A stretch of 64,000 bases of DNA from Streptomyces globisporus (GTDB lineage Bacteria; Actinomycetota; Actinomycetes; Streptomycetales; Streptomycetaceae). The DNA lies in the NCBI GenBank assembly GCA_014649555.1, contig BMTG01000001.1:1-64000 (forward strand), read 5' to 3'. The position numbers and the translations under genes are program-made. Positions 17,130 through 25,100 of the stretch are shown one piece after another. The notes beneath the pieces were generated by a model. The model was not told where the DNA came from, did not search any database, and saw only the letters and a program-made list of their open reading frames with translations. Position 1 is the stretch's first letter; each line of letters begins with the position of its first letter.

Positions 17130-18653
17130 TTACGCCTTGCGCTGCATGGACGAGCGGGCCGGGTTGCCCTGCTCGCCCGCCTTCGGGTCCTTCTCGCCCG
17201 CCTTCGCGCGGACGCCCTCCTCGATGCGCTTGCCGATCTTGCTGTCGATGTTCGACCAGTACTGGAACGCCCGCTGGAGCACCGGCTCGGTCACCCCGTT
17301 CAGCAGGTGGCCGACCACGTTGTCCACCAGCCGGTCCCGCGCCGCGTCGTCCAGGACCTCGCGGACCATCGTGCCCGCCTGGCCCCAGTCGTCGTCCTCG
17401 GCGTGGTCGACGTAGGCCGCCCGGGTGATGTCCCCGTCGGCGTACCAGCTCGGCGGGGTGCCGTAGCGTCCCGTGTCCGCCTCCGGGCCGCCCTTGGAGT
17501 TCGGGGCGTAGACCGGGTCGGTGGTCTTCCGGTACGCCATCGCCCCGTCCTTGGAGTACGTGTGCACCGGCGCGACGGGGGCGTTGACCGGCAGCTGCTG
17601 GTAGTTGCCGCCGATGCGGTAGCGGTGCGAGTCCGCGTAGCTGAACAGCCGCGCCAGGAGCATCCGGTCGGGGCTCGGGCCGATGCCCGGCACCAGGTTG
17701 TTCGGCTGGAACGCCGCCTGCTCGATCTCCGCGTGGTTGTCCGTGGGGTTGCGGTCCAGCGTCATCCGGCCGACCTCGATCAGCGGGTAGTCGCCGTGCG
17801 GCCACACCTTGGTCAGGTCGAACGGGTTGAACCGGTAGTCCTTGGCGTCCTCGTACGGCATGATCTGGACCTTCAGCGTCCAGCTCGGGAAGTCGCCGTC
17901 GCGGATGTGCTCGAAGAGATCACGCGTGTGGTAGTCCGTGTCCGCCGCCGCCATCTGGTCGGCCTCGTGCTGGGTGAACGTCTCGATGCCCTGGTCGGTC
18001 TTGAAGTGGTACTTCACCCAGAACTTCTCGCCCTCGGCGTTGATCCACATGTACGTGTGCGAGGTGTAGCCGTTCATGTGACGCCAGGTGCGCGGGATGC
18101 CCCGGTCCCCCATCAGCCAGGTGACCTGGTGGGCCGACTCCGGCGAGAGGGTCCAGAAGTCCCACTGCATGTCGTGGTCGCGGAGGTTGTTGTCCGCCCG
18201 GCGTTTCTGGGACCGGATGAAGTGCTGGAACTTCATCGGGTCCTTCACGAAGAACACGGGGGTGTTGTTGCCCACCATGTCGTAGTTGCCTTCGCTGGTG
18301 TAGAACTTCACCGCGAAGCCGCGCGGGTCACGCCAGGTGTCCGGGCTGCCCCGCTCGCCGGCGACGGTGGAGAACCTGATGACCAGGTCGGTCGTGGTGC
18401 CGGGCTGGAAGAGCGCGGCCTTCGTGTACGCGGAGACGTCCGCGGTCACCTCGAACTTCCCGAAGGCGCCGCTGCCCTTGGCGTGCGGCTGGCGTTCGGG
18501 GATGCGTTCGCGGTTGAACTGGGCCATCTGCTCGATCAGGTAGGAGTCCTGGAGCAGGATCGGCCCGCCCGGGCCGACGGTGAGCGAATGCTCGTCGCTC
18601 TCCACCGGGGCACCGGAGTCGGACGTGGTCGGCTTACGGGTCGTGTCCGTCAT
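17130..18653 (-). CDS. katA: Catalase (clade 3-like small subunit haem catalase)
   Basis: The 507-residue enzyme decomposes hydrogen peroxide. It contains the active-site His region [18 protein letters not shown], the distal-side [17 protein letters not shown] segment, the Asn-containing NTPVFF, and the proximal haem Tyr in [21 protein letters not shown]. Start at 18653 is preferred ([10 protein letters not shown]), with AGAGGA eight bases upstream. Longer upstream frames lack support. Length is normal for small-subunit catalases. No regulator gene (FurA/CatR) is adjacent. The symbol is by family, and paralogue identity was not tested. Confidence 0.93.
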   Translation of the reverse strand: MTDTTRKPTTSDSGAPVESDEHSLTVGPGGPILLQDSYLIEQMAQFNRERIPERQPHAKGSGAFGKFEVTADVSAYTKAALFQPGTTTDLVIRFSTVAGERGSPDTWRDPRGFAVKFYTSEGNYDMVGNNTPVFFVKDPMKFQHFIRSQKRRADNNLRDHDMQWDFWTLSPESAHQVTWLMGDRGIPRTWRHMNGYTSHTYMWINAEGEKFWVKYHFKTDQGIETFTQHEADQMAAADTDYHTRDLFEHIRDGDFPSWTLKVQIMPYEDAKDYRFNPFDLTKVWPHGDYPLIEVGRMTLDRNPTDNHAEIEQAAFQPNNLVPGIGPSPDRMLLARLFSYADSHRYRIGGNYQQLPVNAPVAPVHTYSKDGAMAYRKTTDPVYAPNSKGGPEADTGRYGTPPSWYADGDITRAAYVDHAEDDDWGQAGTMVREVLDDAARDRLVDNVVGHLLNGVTEPVLQRAFQYWSNIDSKIGKRIEEGVRAKAGEKDPKAGEQGNPARSSMQRKA

Positions 18654-18791
18654 GTCCTCGTGTCCTCTTGTCGGTCGTGCGCGGGTGTAGAGGCCTCGGC
18701 TCGGCTCTGCTCCACGGCTACCCTGTCGCGCCTCTGCCAATGTAGGCATATGCGGACGAATCGTCCCGTCGAGCCGTTGCGGCCGCCCGGG

Positions 18792-19058
18792 TCAACGGGA
18801 CCTGTTCCCCGCGATCAGGCGGTAGAGGGCGAGGAGGATCACGGAACCGACGACTGCGGCGATCCACGTCGACAGGCTGAAGAACCCGTCGATCGAATCG
18901 ACCCCGAAGATCACCTTGCCCAGCCAGCCGCCGAGCAGGCCGCCCGCGATGCCGAGCAGCATCGTGATCAGGCAGCCCCCCGGGTCCTTGCCCGGCATCA
19001 GCGCCTTGGCGATGGCGCCCGCGAGCAGGCCGATGAGAATCCAGGCGATGATGCCCAC
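18792..19058 (-). CDS. GlsB/YeaQ/YmgE-family stress membrane protein
   Basis: This 88-residue protein has three hydrophobic helices with the glycine-rich signature IIAWILIGLLAGAIAKALMPG, then GIAGGLLGGWLGKVIFG and a final VVGSVILLALYRLIAG. It is a transglycosylase-associated/GlsB family membrane protein linked to general stress. The GTG at 19058 follows AGGGAGA by six bases. A possible SigB-type promoter lies upstream (19117-19141). It stands next to katA on the same strand. Confidence 0.9.
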   Translation of the reverse strand: MGIIAWILIGLLAGAIAKALMPGKDPGGCLITMLLGIAGGLLGGWLGKVIFGVDSIDGFFSLSTWIAAVVGSVILLALYRLIAGNRSR

Positions 19059-19116
19059 GAAAGTCTCCCTCTGTGTTTCCTCTCCCGGCGTCCTCGTTGC
19101 CCCGGGCACCCTCCGC

Positions 19117-19141
19117 GTATCCCACCAAACGGAACTCACAC
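19117..19141 (-). promoter_or_regulatory. Possible SigB-type promoter of the GlsB-type gene
   Basis: Minus strand GTGT, 14 bases, then GGGATAC resembles the stress sigma pattern GNNTN14-16GGGTAY with an extra base. It is a single weak match. Confidence 0.3.
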
Positions 19142-19246
19142 ATCCGCCGGGCGAAGTCCGCCACCCCCGCGACCCGTCATCCGCCCGCCCTCGTTACGCC
19201 GGACGGGGGCGGGCCGTGGAGCTGCTCGCCTGCGCACGGAACGACG

Positions 19247-19852
19247 TCACGCGGGGGCACCGAGCGGCGGGTGTTCCAGCACGCGGGGCTTGTACTCGAC
19301 CAACTGGGTGCGGCCGTCGAAGGTGCGGTGCCCGATCATGTCGAGGGCGACGTCCGGATAGCCGTCGTAGATGCGCTCCGAGCCCGTGGCCCCGGTGATC
19401 ACCGGGAACATCACGACCCGGAAGCGGTCGACGAGCCCGGCCCGCAGCAGGGACCGGCACAGGCTGAGGCTGCCGATCGTACTGAGGAGTCCCGAGCCGT
19501 TCTCCTTCATCGCACGGACCGTCTCGACGGCGTCGTCGCGGACCAGCGTGGCGTTGGCCCACGGCAGCGGCGCCTCCAGCGAGGAGGAGAACACCACCTT
19601 GGGCGCTCGCGTGAGCTCGTCGACGGACGCCTCTTCCTCGGGCCTGAACTCGTCCTGTCCGCCCGGGACCTCCCCGGCGGCGAAGCCGGACATCAGGCGG
19701 TACGTTTTCGCTCCCATGAGGTAGGTGACCTCGGGCTGCTCACCGAGCCAGGCGAGGTACTCCGGGCCCTCCAGGCCCCAGAACCCGGGCCAGCCCTCTC
19801 CTGACGCATAGCCGTCGAGGGAGGTGATGAAGTCGACGAGAAGCTCCGACAT
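19247..19852 (-). CDS. Dihydrofolate reductase-like (RibD C-terminal) protein
   Basis: The 201-residue protein is of the RibD-C/DHFR-like reductase family common in Streptomyces. Typical segments are LLVDFITSLDGYASG at the start, TYLMGAKTYRLMSGF, KVVFSSSLEAPLPWANATLV, the NADPH-binding GSGLLSTIGSLSLCRSLLRAGLVDRFRVVMFPVI (written in two parts: GSGLLSTIGS and GLVDRFRVVMFPVI) and a C-terminal LVEYKPR. True substrate is unknown; antifolate resistance is not implied. The ATG at 19852 has GGAAGGG upstream. Three 16-bp direct repeats lie immediately 5' of it. Confidence 0.85.
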   Translation of the reverse strand: MSELLVDFITSLDGYASGEGWPGFWGLEGPEYLAWLGEQPEVTYLMGAKTYRLMSGFAAGEVPGGQDEFRPEEEASVDELTRAPKVVFSSSLEAPLPWANATLVRDDAVETVRAMKENGSGLLSTIGSLSLCRSLLRAGLVDRFRVVMFPVITGATGSERIYDGYPDVALDMIGHRTFDGRTQLVEYKPRVLEHPPLGAPA

Positions 19853-19873
19853 GGCGGTGTCCCTTCCTGGGGT

Positions 19874-19921
19874 GTCATGAACCTTGAGCGTCATGAACCT
19901 TGGGTGTCATGAACTTGGACC
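19874..19921. repeat. Three 16-bp direct repeats (GTCATGAACYTTG)
   Basis: Copies start at 19874, 19890 and 19906: GTCATGAACCTTGAGC, GTCATGAACCTTGGGT and GTCATGAACTTGGACC. The exact 16-bp period is 1.5 helical turns. They lie 22 bp upstream of the DHFR-like gene start and may be activator-binding iterons or a slippage product. Confidence 0.75.
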
Positions 19922-19951
19922 GGCGGCGGGCCACAAACTCATCGGGCCCGG

Positions 19952-20923
19952 TCACGCCCGCCGGGCCGCCACCGCCAGCCGGGTGTCCTCGGTGATCAGG
20001 TCGCCGTTGACCGCGCCTCCCGCCATGAGGCCGGCCGCAGCCGCGCCGATCACCTGCTCGGTGAGGCGGGTGACGTTGCCCGCCGCCCAGACCCCGGGGA
20101 CCTCCGTCGCGCCGGTCGGGTCGGTCGGGATGTAGGACCCGACGACCGTGCCGCCCATCTCCTGCGCCACCGGCTTCAGCCCCAGCGACTCCAGGACCGC
20201 CGAGCGGGCGGTGAACCGGGCCTGGACCACCAGGGCCTCACGCGGGACGACCCGGCCTGACGCCAGCGTCACGCCGGTGAACCGGTCGTCCGCGACCTCC
20301 AGCCCCGTCACCTCGCCGTCCACGACCGCAATGTCCCGGGCCGCCAGCTGCTCGTACTCCTCCTCCGTGGGCTCCGGGCCCGTGTGGAGGAAGAGGGTCA
20401 CATCGTCGCTCCACTGCCGCCACATCAGCGCCTGGTGCACGGCGAGCGGGCCGGTGGCGAGCACGCCGATCGGGCGGTCCGCCACCTCGTGGCCGTGGCA
20501 GTACGGGCAGTGCAGCACCTCGCGCCCCCACCGCTCGGCAAGACCCGGCACGGGCGGCAGCTCGTCGACGAGCCCGGTCGTCACCAGCAGCCGCCGCGCC
20601 TCGACGCTTCGGCCGTCCTCGGTCACCACCCGGAAGCCCTGCTTCCCGGCCCCGTCCCCGGGAAGCCGCTCGGCCGAGGCCACCCGGCCCTCGACGATCT
20701 CCGCCCCGTATCCGGCGGCCTCGCCCCGGCCGATGGCCAGCAGCTCGCCGGGCGGGGTGGACTCGCGGCCCAGGTAGTTGTGCACGTGCGAGGCGGGAGC
20801 GTTACGGGGCTCCCCCGCGTCGATCACCAGAACCGAGCGCCGGGCCCGCCCCAGGGCCAGCGCCCCGCTCAGGCCGGCGGCCCCGCCGCCCACGATCACC
20901 ACGTCGTACCGCTGCTGCTGCAT
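19952..20923 (-). CDS. FAD-dependent pyridine nucleotide-disulfide oxidoreductase (TrxR-like)
   Basis: The 323-residue flavoprotein has an N-terminal FAD site VVIVGGGAAGLSGALALGRAR, a redox CPYC motif (HCPYCHGHE) at about residue 140, and a C-terminal GVWAAGNV FAD motif. The middle NAD(P) domain has GVLATGPLAVHQAL rather than a perfect GxGxxG, so cofactor use may differ from thioredoxin reductase. No thioredoxin gene is adjacent. It may act in dithiol chemistry (holomycin/gliotoxin-like oxidases share CxxC), but no such cluster is near. Confidence 0.85.
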   Translation of the reverse strand: MQQQRYDVVIVGGGAAGLSGALALGRARRSVLVIDAGEPRNAPASHVHNYLGRESTPPGELLAIGRGEAAGYGAEIVEGRVASAERLPGDGAGKQGFRVVTEDGRSVEARRLLVTTGLVDELPPVPGLAERWGREVLHCPYCHGHEVADRPIGVLATGPLAVHQALMWRQWSDDVTLFLHTGPEPTEEEYEQLAARDIAVVDGEVTGLEVADDRFTGVTLASGRVVPREALVVQARFTARSAVLESLGLKPVAQEMGGTVVGSYIPTDPTGATEVPGVWAAGNVTRLTEQVIGAAAAGLMAGGAVNGDLITEDTRLAVAARRA

Positions 20924-21019
20924 GTCGCTCCTCCTTCGTCACGCGGCATCACCACCGCTCGACGACGAGAGTGCGCCCAAGCAGGCCGAAACGACAAACA
21001 TCCTTGCCGAAACAGCAAG

Positions 21020-21433
21020 TCATACGATGCTGAACTCGCACCACACGATCTTGCCGGGGTTCCGCTCGGCCACGCCCCACTTGTCGGCCAGCGCCGCGAC
21101 GAGCAGCAGCCCGCGCCCACCTTCGTCGTCGGCCTCCGGCGGCCCGTCCGCCGCGCGCACGACACCACCTCCGCTGTCGTGCATCTCGACGCGGATGATG
21201 CTCTCGACCCGCTCCAGGTAGATGTGGACCTTGAAGCCACGGCCCGGAGGTACTCCGTGCCGGAGCGCGTTGGTCGCCAGCTCGGTCACGCAGAGCAGCA
21301 CATCGTCGGCCCGCCGCTCACACTCCCACTCGACGAGCGCCTTGCGGGCGAACTTGCGTACGACGGGGATCGACCTGCGCTCACGGCAGTAGAAGGCGGC
21401 GCGGAAGTAGGGGAGTTGGGTTGTCTCGTTCAT
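21020..21433 (-). CDS. HATPase anti-sigma-like ATP-binding protein
   Basis: This 137-residue protein is a stand-alone GHKL/HATPase of the RsbW/SpoIIAB-like type: ELATNALRHG (N box), EMHDSGGG (G1 box, DxGxG variant) and GRGLLLVAALADKWG (G2 box), ending WCEF. Streptomyces has many paralogues next to XRE/DUF397 pairs. It likely binds or modulates a partner protein and is not a sensor kinase. It is divergent from the XRE gene, sharing a 113-bp control region with a strong palindrome. Start at 21433 gives the normal length. Confidence 0.88.
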   Translation of the reverse strand: MNETTQLPYFRAAFYCRERRSIPVVRKFARKALVEWECERRADDVLLCVTELATNALRHGVPPGRGFKVHIYLERVESIIRVEMHDSGGGVVRAADGPPEADDEGGRGLLLVAALADKWGVAERNPGKIVWCEFSIV

Positions 21434-21481
21434 GCTTCCACGCTCACACGGAGTTACTGGGCTGAAGCAGAGCCGAGAGAC

Positions 21482-21499
21482 GTACAAAAGGATTTGTAC
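21482..21499. promoter_or_regulatory. Operator GTACAAA-N4-TTTGTAC of the XRE module
   Basis: A perfect 7+7 inverted repeat with an AGGA spacer, midway between the divergent HATPase and XRE genes. The position suggests autoregulation by the XRE protein. Confidence 0.7.
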
Positions 21500-21546
21500 G
21501 GGTTCTGACGGGTTGACAACGGGGCCGGAACGGGGAGAGCCAGGTC

Positions 21547-22386
21547 ATGCAACCGGGAAAGCAGAGCGGCATCAGGCGAGTTACTTCGTGGCAGTTGGTC
21601 GGGGCTCAGTTGCGCCACTTCCGCAAACTCGCCGGGCTGACACAGGCCGCCCTCGCCGAGCAGGCCGGGGTGGGCGAGGACACGATCGCCTCGATCGAAC
21701 AGGGGCGACGGGCGCTTCAGCTGGACCTGGCCATCCAGCTCGATGAACTCCTGGACACCAAGGGCGTTTTGCGGGTCGCGGTGGAGAAGATCCCGCGGAA
21801 GGAGCGCTACCAGGCGCTGGTGAAGGACTTCGTGCAGTACGAGCAGGACGCGGTGAGCTTGTTCTCGTATGAATCCCAGCTCATCCCGGGGCTGCTGCAG
21901 ACCGAGGCTTACGCACGGCTGGTCTTCTCCAGCCACTACCCGCCACTCGAAGAGGAGGAGATCGAGAAGCGGGTGACGACCCGCCTCGCTCGTCAGAAGA
22001 TCCTGGAGCGCAAACCCCGACCCATCCTCCACTTCATCCTGGAGGAGAGCATTCTGCACGCGGAGTTGGGGGACCCCGAGGTCATGCTCAAGCAGCTCCT
22101 CCAGCTGCGACGCTGCATGGACCTGCCGTTCGTCAGCATCCAGATCATGCCGCGGAAGACGCCGAGGCACGCAGGGCTAGCGGGGCCGCTGGTCCTGCTG
22201 GAGACCCCCGATCACGATCAACTCGCCTATGTCGAGATGCATCTGCGAGCAGAGCTGTACGACGATCCGGCCGACGTCAGCGCTCTCATGCAGAAATATG
22301 GGATGCTGCGGACGCAGGCGCTGACCGCCGAGGAAAGCGCCCGGCTCCTGGACGCACTGCTCGCAGCCCTGCTTGGAGAGACATGA
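21547..22386 (+). CDS. XRE-family regulator with DUF5753 domain
   Basis: The 279-residue protein has an N-terminal helix-turn-helix (GAQLRHFRKLAGLTQAALAEQAGVGEDTIASIEQGRR, given here as QLRHFRKLAGLTQ and GVGEDTIASIEQGRR) at residues 18-60 and a DUF5753 region with PGLLQTEAYAR, RLARQKIL and LAGPLVLLE. This is the WhiJ-like regulator class that works with a downstream DUF397 protein. Its last codon overlaps the next ATG by four bases, so the two are coupled. GGGGAGAGCC precedes the ATG. Confidence 0.92.
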   Translation: MQPGKQSGIRRVTSWQLVGAQLRHFRKLAGLTQAALAEQAGVGEDTIASIEQGRRALQLDLAIQLDELLDTKGVLRVAVEKIPRKERYQALVKDFVQYEQDAVSLFSYESQLIPGLLQTEAYARLVFSSHYPPLEEEEIEKRVTTRLARQKILERKPRPILHFILEESILHAELGDPEVMLKQLLQLRRCMDLPFVSIQIMPRKTPRHAGLAGPLVLLETPDHDQLAYVEMHLRAELYDDPADVSALMQKYGMLRTQALTAEESARLLDALLAALLGET

Positions 22387-22595
22387 ACCGCGCCACCCTC
22401 CCCGTCTCCCGTCCCGCCACCCTCCACTGGTTCAAGTCGAGCTACAGCAGCGACCAGGGCGGCAACTGCGTCGAAATCGCCACCCACCCCGCCGCCGTCC
22501 ACATCCGCGACTCCAAGGTGACCGACGGTCCCGTCCTCACCGTCGAGCCCGCCACCTGGAGCGCCTTCGTCCACGGCAGCGGCACCGCCCTCTGA
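22383..22595 (+). CDS. DUF397 protein (XRE partner)
   Basis: This 70-residue protein has the DUF397 signature: HWFKSSYSSDQGGNCVEIA, VHIRDSK and a C-terminal WSAFVHGSG. In Streptomyces these small proteins relieve or modify DNA binding by the paired XRE/DUF5753 regulator. It overlaps the XRE stop by ATGA. A hairpin terminator follows. Confidence 0.93.
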   Translation: MNRATLPVSRPATLHWFKSSYSSDQGGNCVEIATHPAAVHIRDSKVTDGPVLTVEPATWSAFVHGSGTAL

Positions 22596-22604
22596 GCGGT
22601 CCGA

Positions 22605-22648
22605 CAGTGAACCGCCCCGGCCGCCGCCGCAGCCGGGGCTGTTCACTG
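22605..22648. terminator. Bidirectional terminator after DUF397 gene
   Basis: CAGTGAAC pairs with GTTCACTG and, past a 2x2 internal loop, CCCCGGC pairs with GCCGGGG. It lies between convergent genes. Confidence 0.75.
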
Positions 22649-22667
22649 TCCGCCCGCTACCTCAGTC

Positions 22668-22910
22668 TCAGTAGCGCACCCACAACTCGTACACGCCCGG
22701 CTTCCCGGCGAACGGGTTGCAGATGAAGACCCGGCTCCAGAGGGCGTTGTCAGCACCCGCGTTCCCCACCGCCTGGCACTCCGCCAGGCTCGCGTGATGG
22801 CTGCGGAGCCAGAAGCCGGGGCCCGTGGCGGAGGCGGTCGAGGCGGTGCCGAGGAGCATCGCTCCGGCGGTGGCCACGGTCACCGCGAGTGCGGCAATAC
22901 GTCTGTGCAT
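22668..22910 (-). CDS. Small secreted protein (80 aa)
   Basis: The product has a signal peptide (MHRRIAALAVTVATAGAMLL, cleavage near ASA) and a mature part of about 50 residues with two cysteines (AECQAVG and FICNPF) that could form a disulfide, ending YELWVRY. This looks like the small exported Cys-pair proteins that are frequent in Streptomyces. No function is assigned. Start 22910 is fixed by the signal peptide. Confidence 0.75.
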   Translation of the reverse strand: MHRRIAALAVTVATAGAMLLGTASTASATGPGFWLRSHHASLAECQAVGNAGADNALWSRVFICNPFAGKPGVYELWVRY

Positions 22911-23107
22911 GTCGGTAACTCCGTTTTCAGTCAACGCACATGACTGTGCGTCAGTGAACGAATGAGTCGAGCCGATCCGAACAGCGCGCGCCGCCACGAG
23001 AAAGCTAGCGAGCCGGGCACGCCCGCACAATAGGTCTGGACCAATAGGTCACCGCATATGCCCCATGGCCGTAAACCTCTGCCGTGCCGCATATTTCGCT
23101 CGGTACG

Positions 23108-24025
23108 TCAGCTTTCGGCCGACCGCTCCACCGGGATCCAGAGCTCGGCCTCCGCCCGCTTCCCGTCCTCCGTCAGCCGCACCCGCAGAATCTCCGGGCC
23201 GAGCCTCGACGCGTACGGGTTCGACGGGAACCACTGCGTGAACACATCCCGCCAGAGATGCTGGAGAGCCTGGGGGAACTCACCCTCGCTCTCGAAGACC
23301 GCCCATTGCCCCGCCGGTACGTCCAGGGCGTCCAGGTCCTCCGGAGGCTCCGCGCCGCTCACCACCCCGTGCCAGTAGTCGAGTTCGGTGCCCTCCGCGC
23401 GGCTCGGATCGAGCTGGTCACTCACGCCGACGATGCCCGCCGGCTCCTGGTCCGAGAGGGCCGCGATGCGGTCCAGCTCCTCCCTGCCGATTCCCCGGAT
23501 GAACTCTGCGATGGCTGGATTCGGTCCCTCATGGATGAGCGGAACGCGGGCCTTCCTCCCGACCACACGGAACGCGTTCTTCTCCACCAAGCTGTAGCGC
23601 ATGGCGCTACTCCCTTCGACGACGAGTCGGAAGGTCAGGCGTTGCTGGGACCGCAGAACCGCGCCCGTGCGGCGCGCCTCGCCGGGGCCGATGCCGTGAA
23701 CGGCCCGGAAGGCGCGGGCGAAGCCCTCCCCCGTGTCGTAGCCGTACCGCATCGCCACGTCCAGCAGCGAACGGTCACGGTCACCGAGCACCTCCGCCCC
23801 CGCGACCGTCATGCGGCGACGGCGGATGTACTCCGACAGCGGGAGCCCCGCCAGCGCGGAGAACATCCGGCGGAAGTGGTACTCCGACGTCATCGCGATC
23901 CGGGCGAGGTCCGCCGCCTCGATGCGCTCACCGAGGTGGGCCTCGATGTGCTCCATCGCGTCGTTCAGCCGTTCCAGCAACTCCTGATTCCCTTCCCTTG
24001 CCCGTTCACCGTAGGGAGAGGCCAT
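23108..24025 (-). CDS. AraC-family regulator with GyrI-like ligand domain
   Basis: The 305-residue protein has an N-terminal AraC DNA-binding domain (LARIAMTSEYHFRRMFSALAG and RYGYDTGEGFARAFRAVHG, the two helix-turn-helix units) and a C-terminal GyrI-like effector-binding domain (RVVGRKARVPL, LDVPAGQWAVFESEG, AELWIPV). This order is that of Rob/SoxS-like multidrug or small-molecule sensors. Its start overlaps the end of the upstream imine-reductase-like gene by 20 bp, so it is in that operon and may respond to the same compound. Confidence 0.9.
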   Translation of the reverse strand: MASPYGERAREGNQELLERLNDAMEHIEAHLGERIEAADLARIAMTSEYHFRRMFSALAGLPLSEYIRRRRMTVAGAEVLGDRDRSLLDVAMRYGYDTGEGFARAFRAVHGIGPGEARRTGAVLRSQQRLTFRLVVEGSSAMRYSLVEKNAFRVVGRKARVPLIHEGPNPAIAEFIRGIGREELDRIAALSDQEPAGIVGVSDQLDPSRAEGTELDYWHGVVSGAEPPEDLDALDVPAGQWAVFESEGEFPQALQHLWRDVFTQWFPSNPYASRLGPEILRVRLTEDGKRAEAELWIPVERSAES

Positions 24026-24953
24026 CCTCCCGGACCCGACCGTCCGTGCCCTCTTCGGTCAGGTCGCCGGGCTTCGCCAGCAGCTCCACCAGGGACGAGA
24101 AGCTGTCCCCGGCGCGGCCCGCCGCCATGCCCCGCCGGAACAGGTCGACGACCGCCGCCGGGAGGGTGGAGTCGACGCCCGCTTCCGTGTGGGTGTGCAG
24201 AACGTGCTCGGCGCTCGCCACCCCCATGGCCAGGCGGTCGACATCCCCGTCGTGCACTCCGGCGTCGATGCGTTCGGCGTAGAAGGCGAAGAACTGCGCG
24301 AGGGAGTCCGCTGTCTCCGTGGCGTACGGCAGGATGTCGGCCGCCTTCAGGCCGTTCGCGCGGGCGAGGGCGACGGCCTGCCAGAAGCTCAGCATCGAGG
24401 TCCAGAACATGACCATGCCGAGCTGGTAGGAGAGCGCGGCCAGCCCCGGGTCCTCGCCCTGATGCTCGACCCGTCCGGTCAGCGCTTCGAGCACCGGCCG
24501 GTGCCGGTCGAAGACCTCGCGCGGCCCGCTGTAGAGGGTGGCCGAGTCGGGCTGCCCGATGCCGGAGGGCGACGAGTTGACGCCGCCGGTGAGCTGTACA
24601 GCACCGAGCCCGGCCGCCCAGCGGGCTCCGGCGCGGGCCTCCTCGGGGGTGGCGGAGGTGAGGTTGAGCAGGACCTTGTCGTGCAGGGCCTGCGCGGCCG
24701 GCTCCAGTACGGCGTGGACCGCCTCGTAGTCCGTGAGGCTCAGGATGATCACCTCGTTCGCCGCGACCGCGCCGGCGGGGCAGGGCGCGAGGACCGCGCC
24801 GCGGGCCACCAGATCGTCCGCGCGGGAAGCGGTGCGGTTCCAGACGGTGACCCCGTAGCCACGGTCGAGCAGGGCTTCGGCCATCGCCCGGCCCATCGGC
24901 CCCAGTCCTATGACGGTCACGGAACCCGGGTGCTCCGTCGCTGTGCTGTTCAT
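24006..24953 (-). CDS. Imine-reductase-like NADPH dehydrogenase
   Basis: The 315-residue protein belongs to the 6-phosphogluconate/beta-hydroxyacid dehydrogenase superfamily, imine reductase group. The N-terminal Rossmann domain has VIGLGPMGRAMAEALLDRG and VWNRT (NADPH preference). The helical C-terminal domain has ALSYQLGMVMFWTSM, whose Tyr aligns with the catalytic Tyr/Asp position of imine reductases. SGIGQPDSATLYSGP matches the family's substrate-loop motif. The natural substrate is unknown. ATG 24953 follows GGAGG. It is divergent from the TetR gene, and the shared region carries twin TetR operators. Confidence 0.82.
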   Translation of the reverse strand: MNSTATEHPGSVTVIGLGPMGRAMAEALLDRGYGVTVWNRTASRADDLVARGAVLAPCPAGAVAANEVIILSLTDYEAVHAVLEPAAQALHDKVLLNLTSATPEEARAGARWAAGLGAVQLTGGVNSSPSGIGQPDSATLYSGPREVFDRHRPVLEALTGRVEHQGEDPGLAALSYQLGMVMFWTSMLSFWQAVALARANGLKAADILPYATETADSLAQFFAFYAERIDAGVHDGDVDRLAMGVASAEHVLHTHTEAGVDSTLPAAVVDLFRRGMAAGRAGDSFSSLVELLAKPGDLTEEGTDGRVREDGLSLR

Positions 24954-25013
24954 TGCCGCCTCCAGCGGGTCGGTCGGGGGCAGGCGGAAGCCGGTTCCGC
25001 CCGCCATCCCGAC

Positions 25014-25076
25014 TAGAACGAACGCTCTATCTAGTGGGTGTCGAGAACGTAGCACAGCTCTAGAACGAACGCTCTA
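25014..25076. promoter_or_regulatory. Twin TetR operators TAGAACGAACGCTCTA
   Basis: The identical 16-bp imperfect palindrome occurs at 25014-25029 and 25061-25076, 47 bp apart. One lies near the imine-reductase promoter and the other abuts the TetR promoter. This indicates joint control by the adjacent TetR protein. Confidence 0.85.
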
Positions 25077-25088
25077 CCCAATTCCCGC

Positions 25089-25094
25089 TACAGT
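25089..25094 (+). promoter_or_regulatory. -10 hexamer of leaderless TetR promoter
   Basis: TACAGT, six bases, then ATG at 25101. The right operator (25061-25076) occupies the -35 region. Confidence 0.55.
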
Positions 25095-25100
25095 GACGGC

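Noticed and set aside
16591-17415. The full-length Nudix ORF as written
   Set aside because: The last ~115 codons run antisense through the catalase 3' end and past a terminator, and a one-base correction gives a natural end.
19952-20923. Holomycin- or gliotoxin-like dithiol biosynthesis cluster suggested by the CPYC flavoprotein
   Set aside because: No NRPS or other cluster genes are adjacent; a stand-alone TrxR-like enzyme is more likely.
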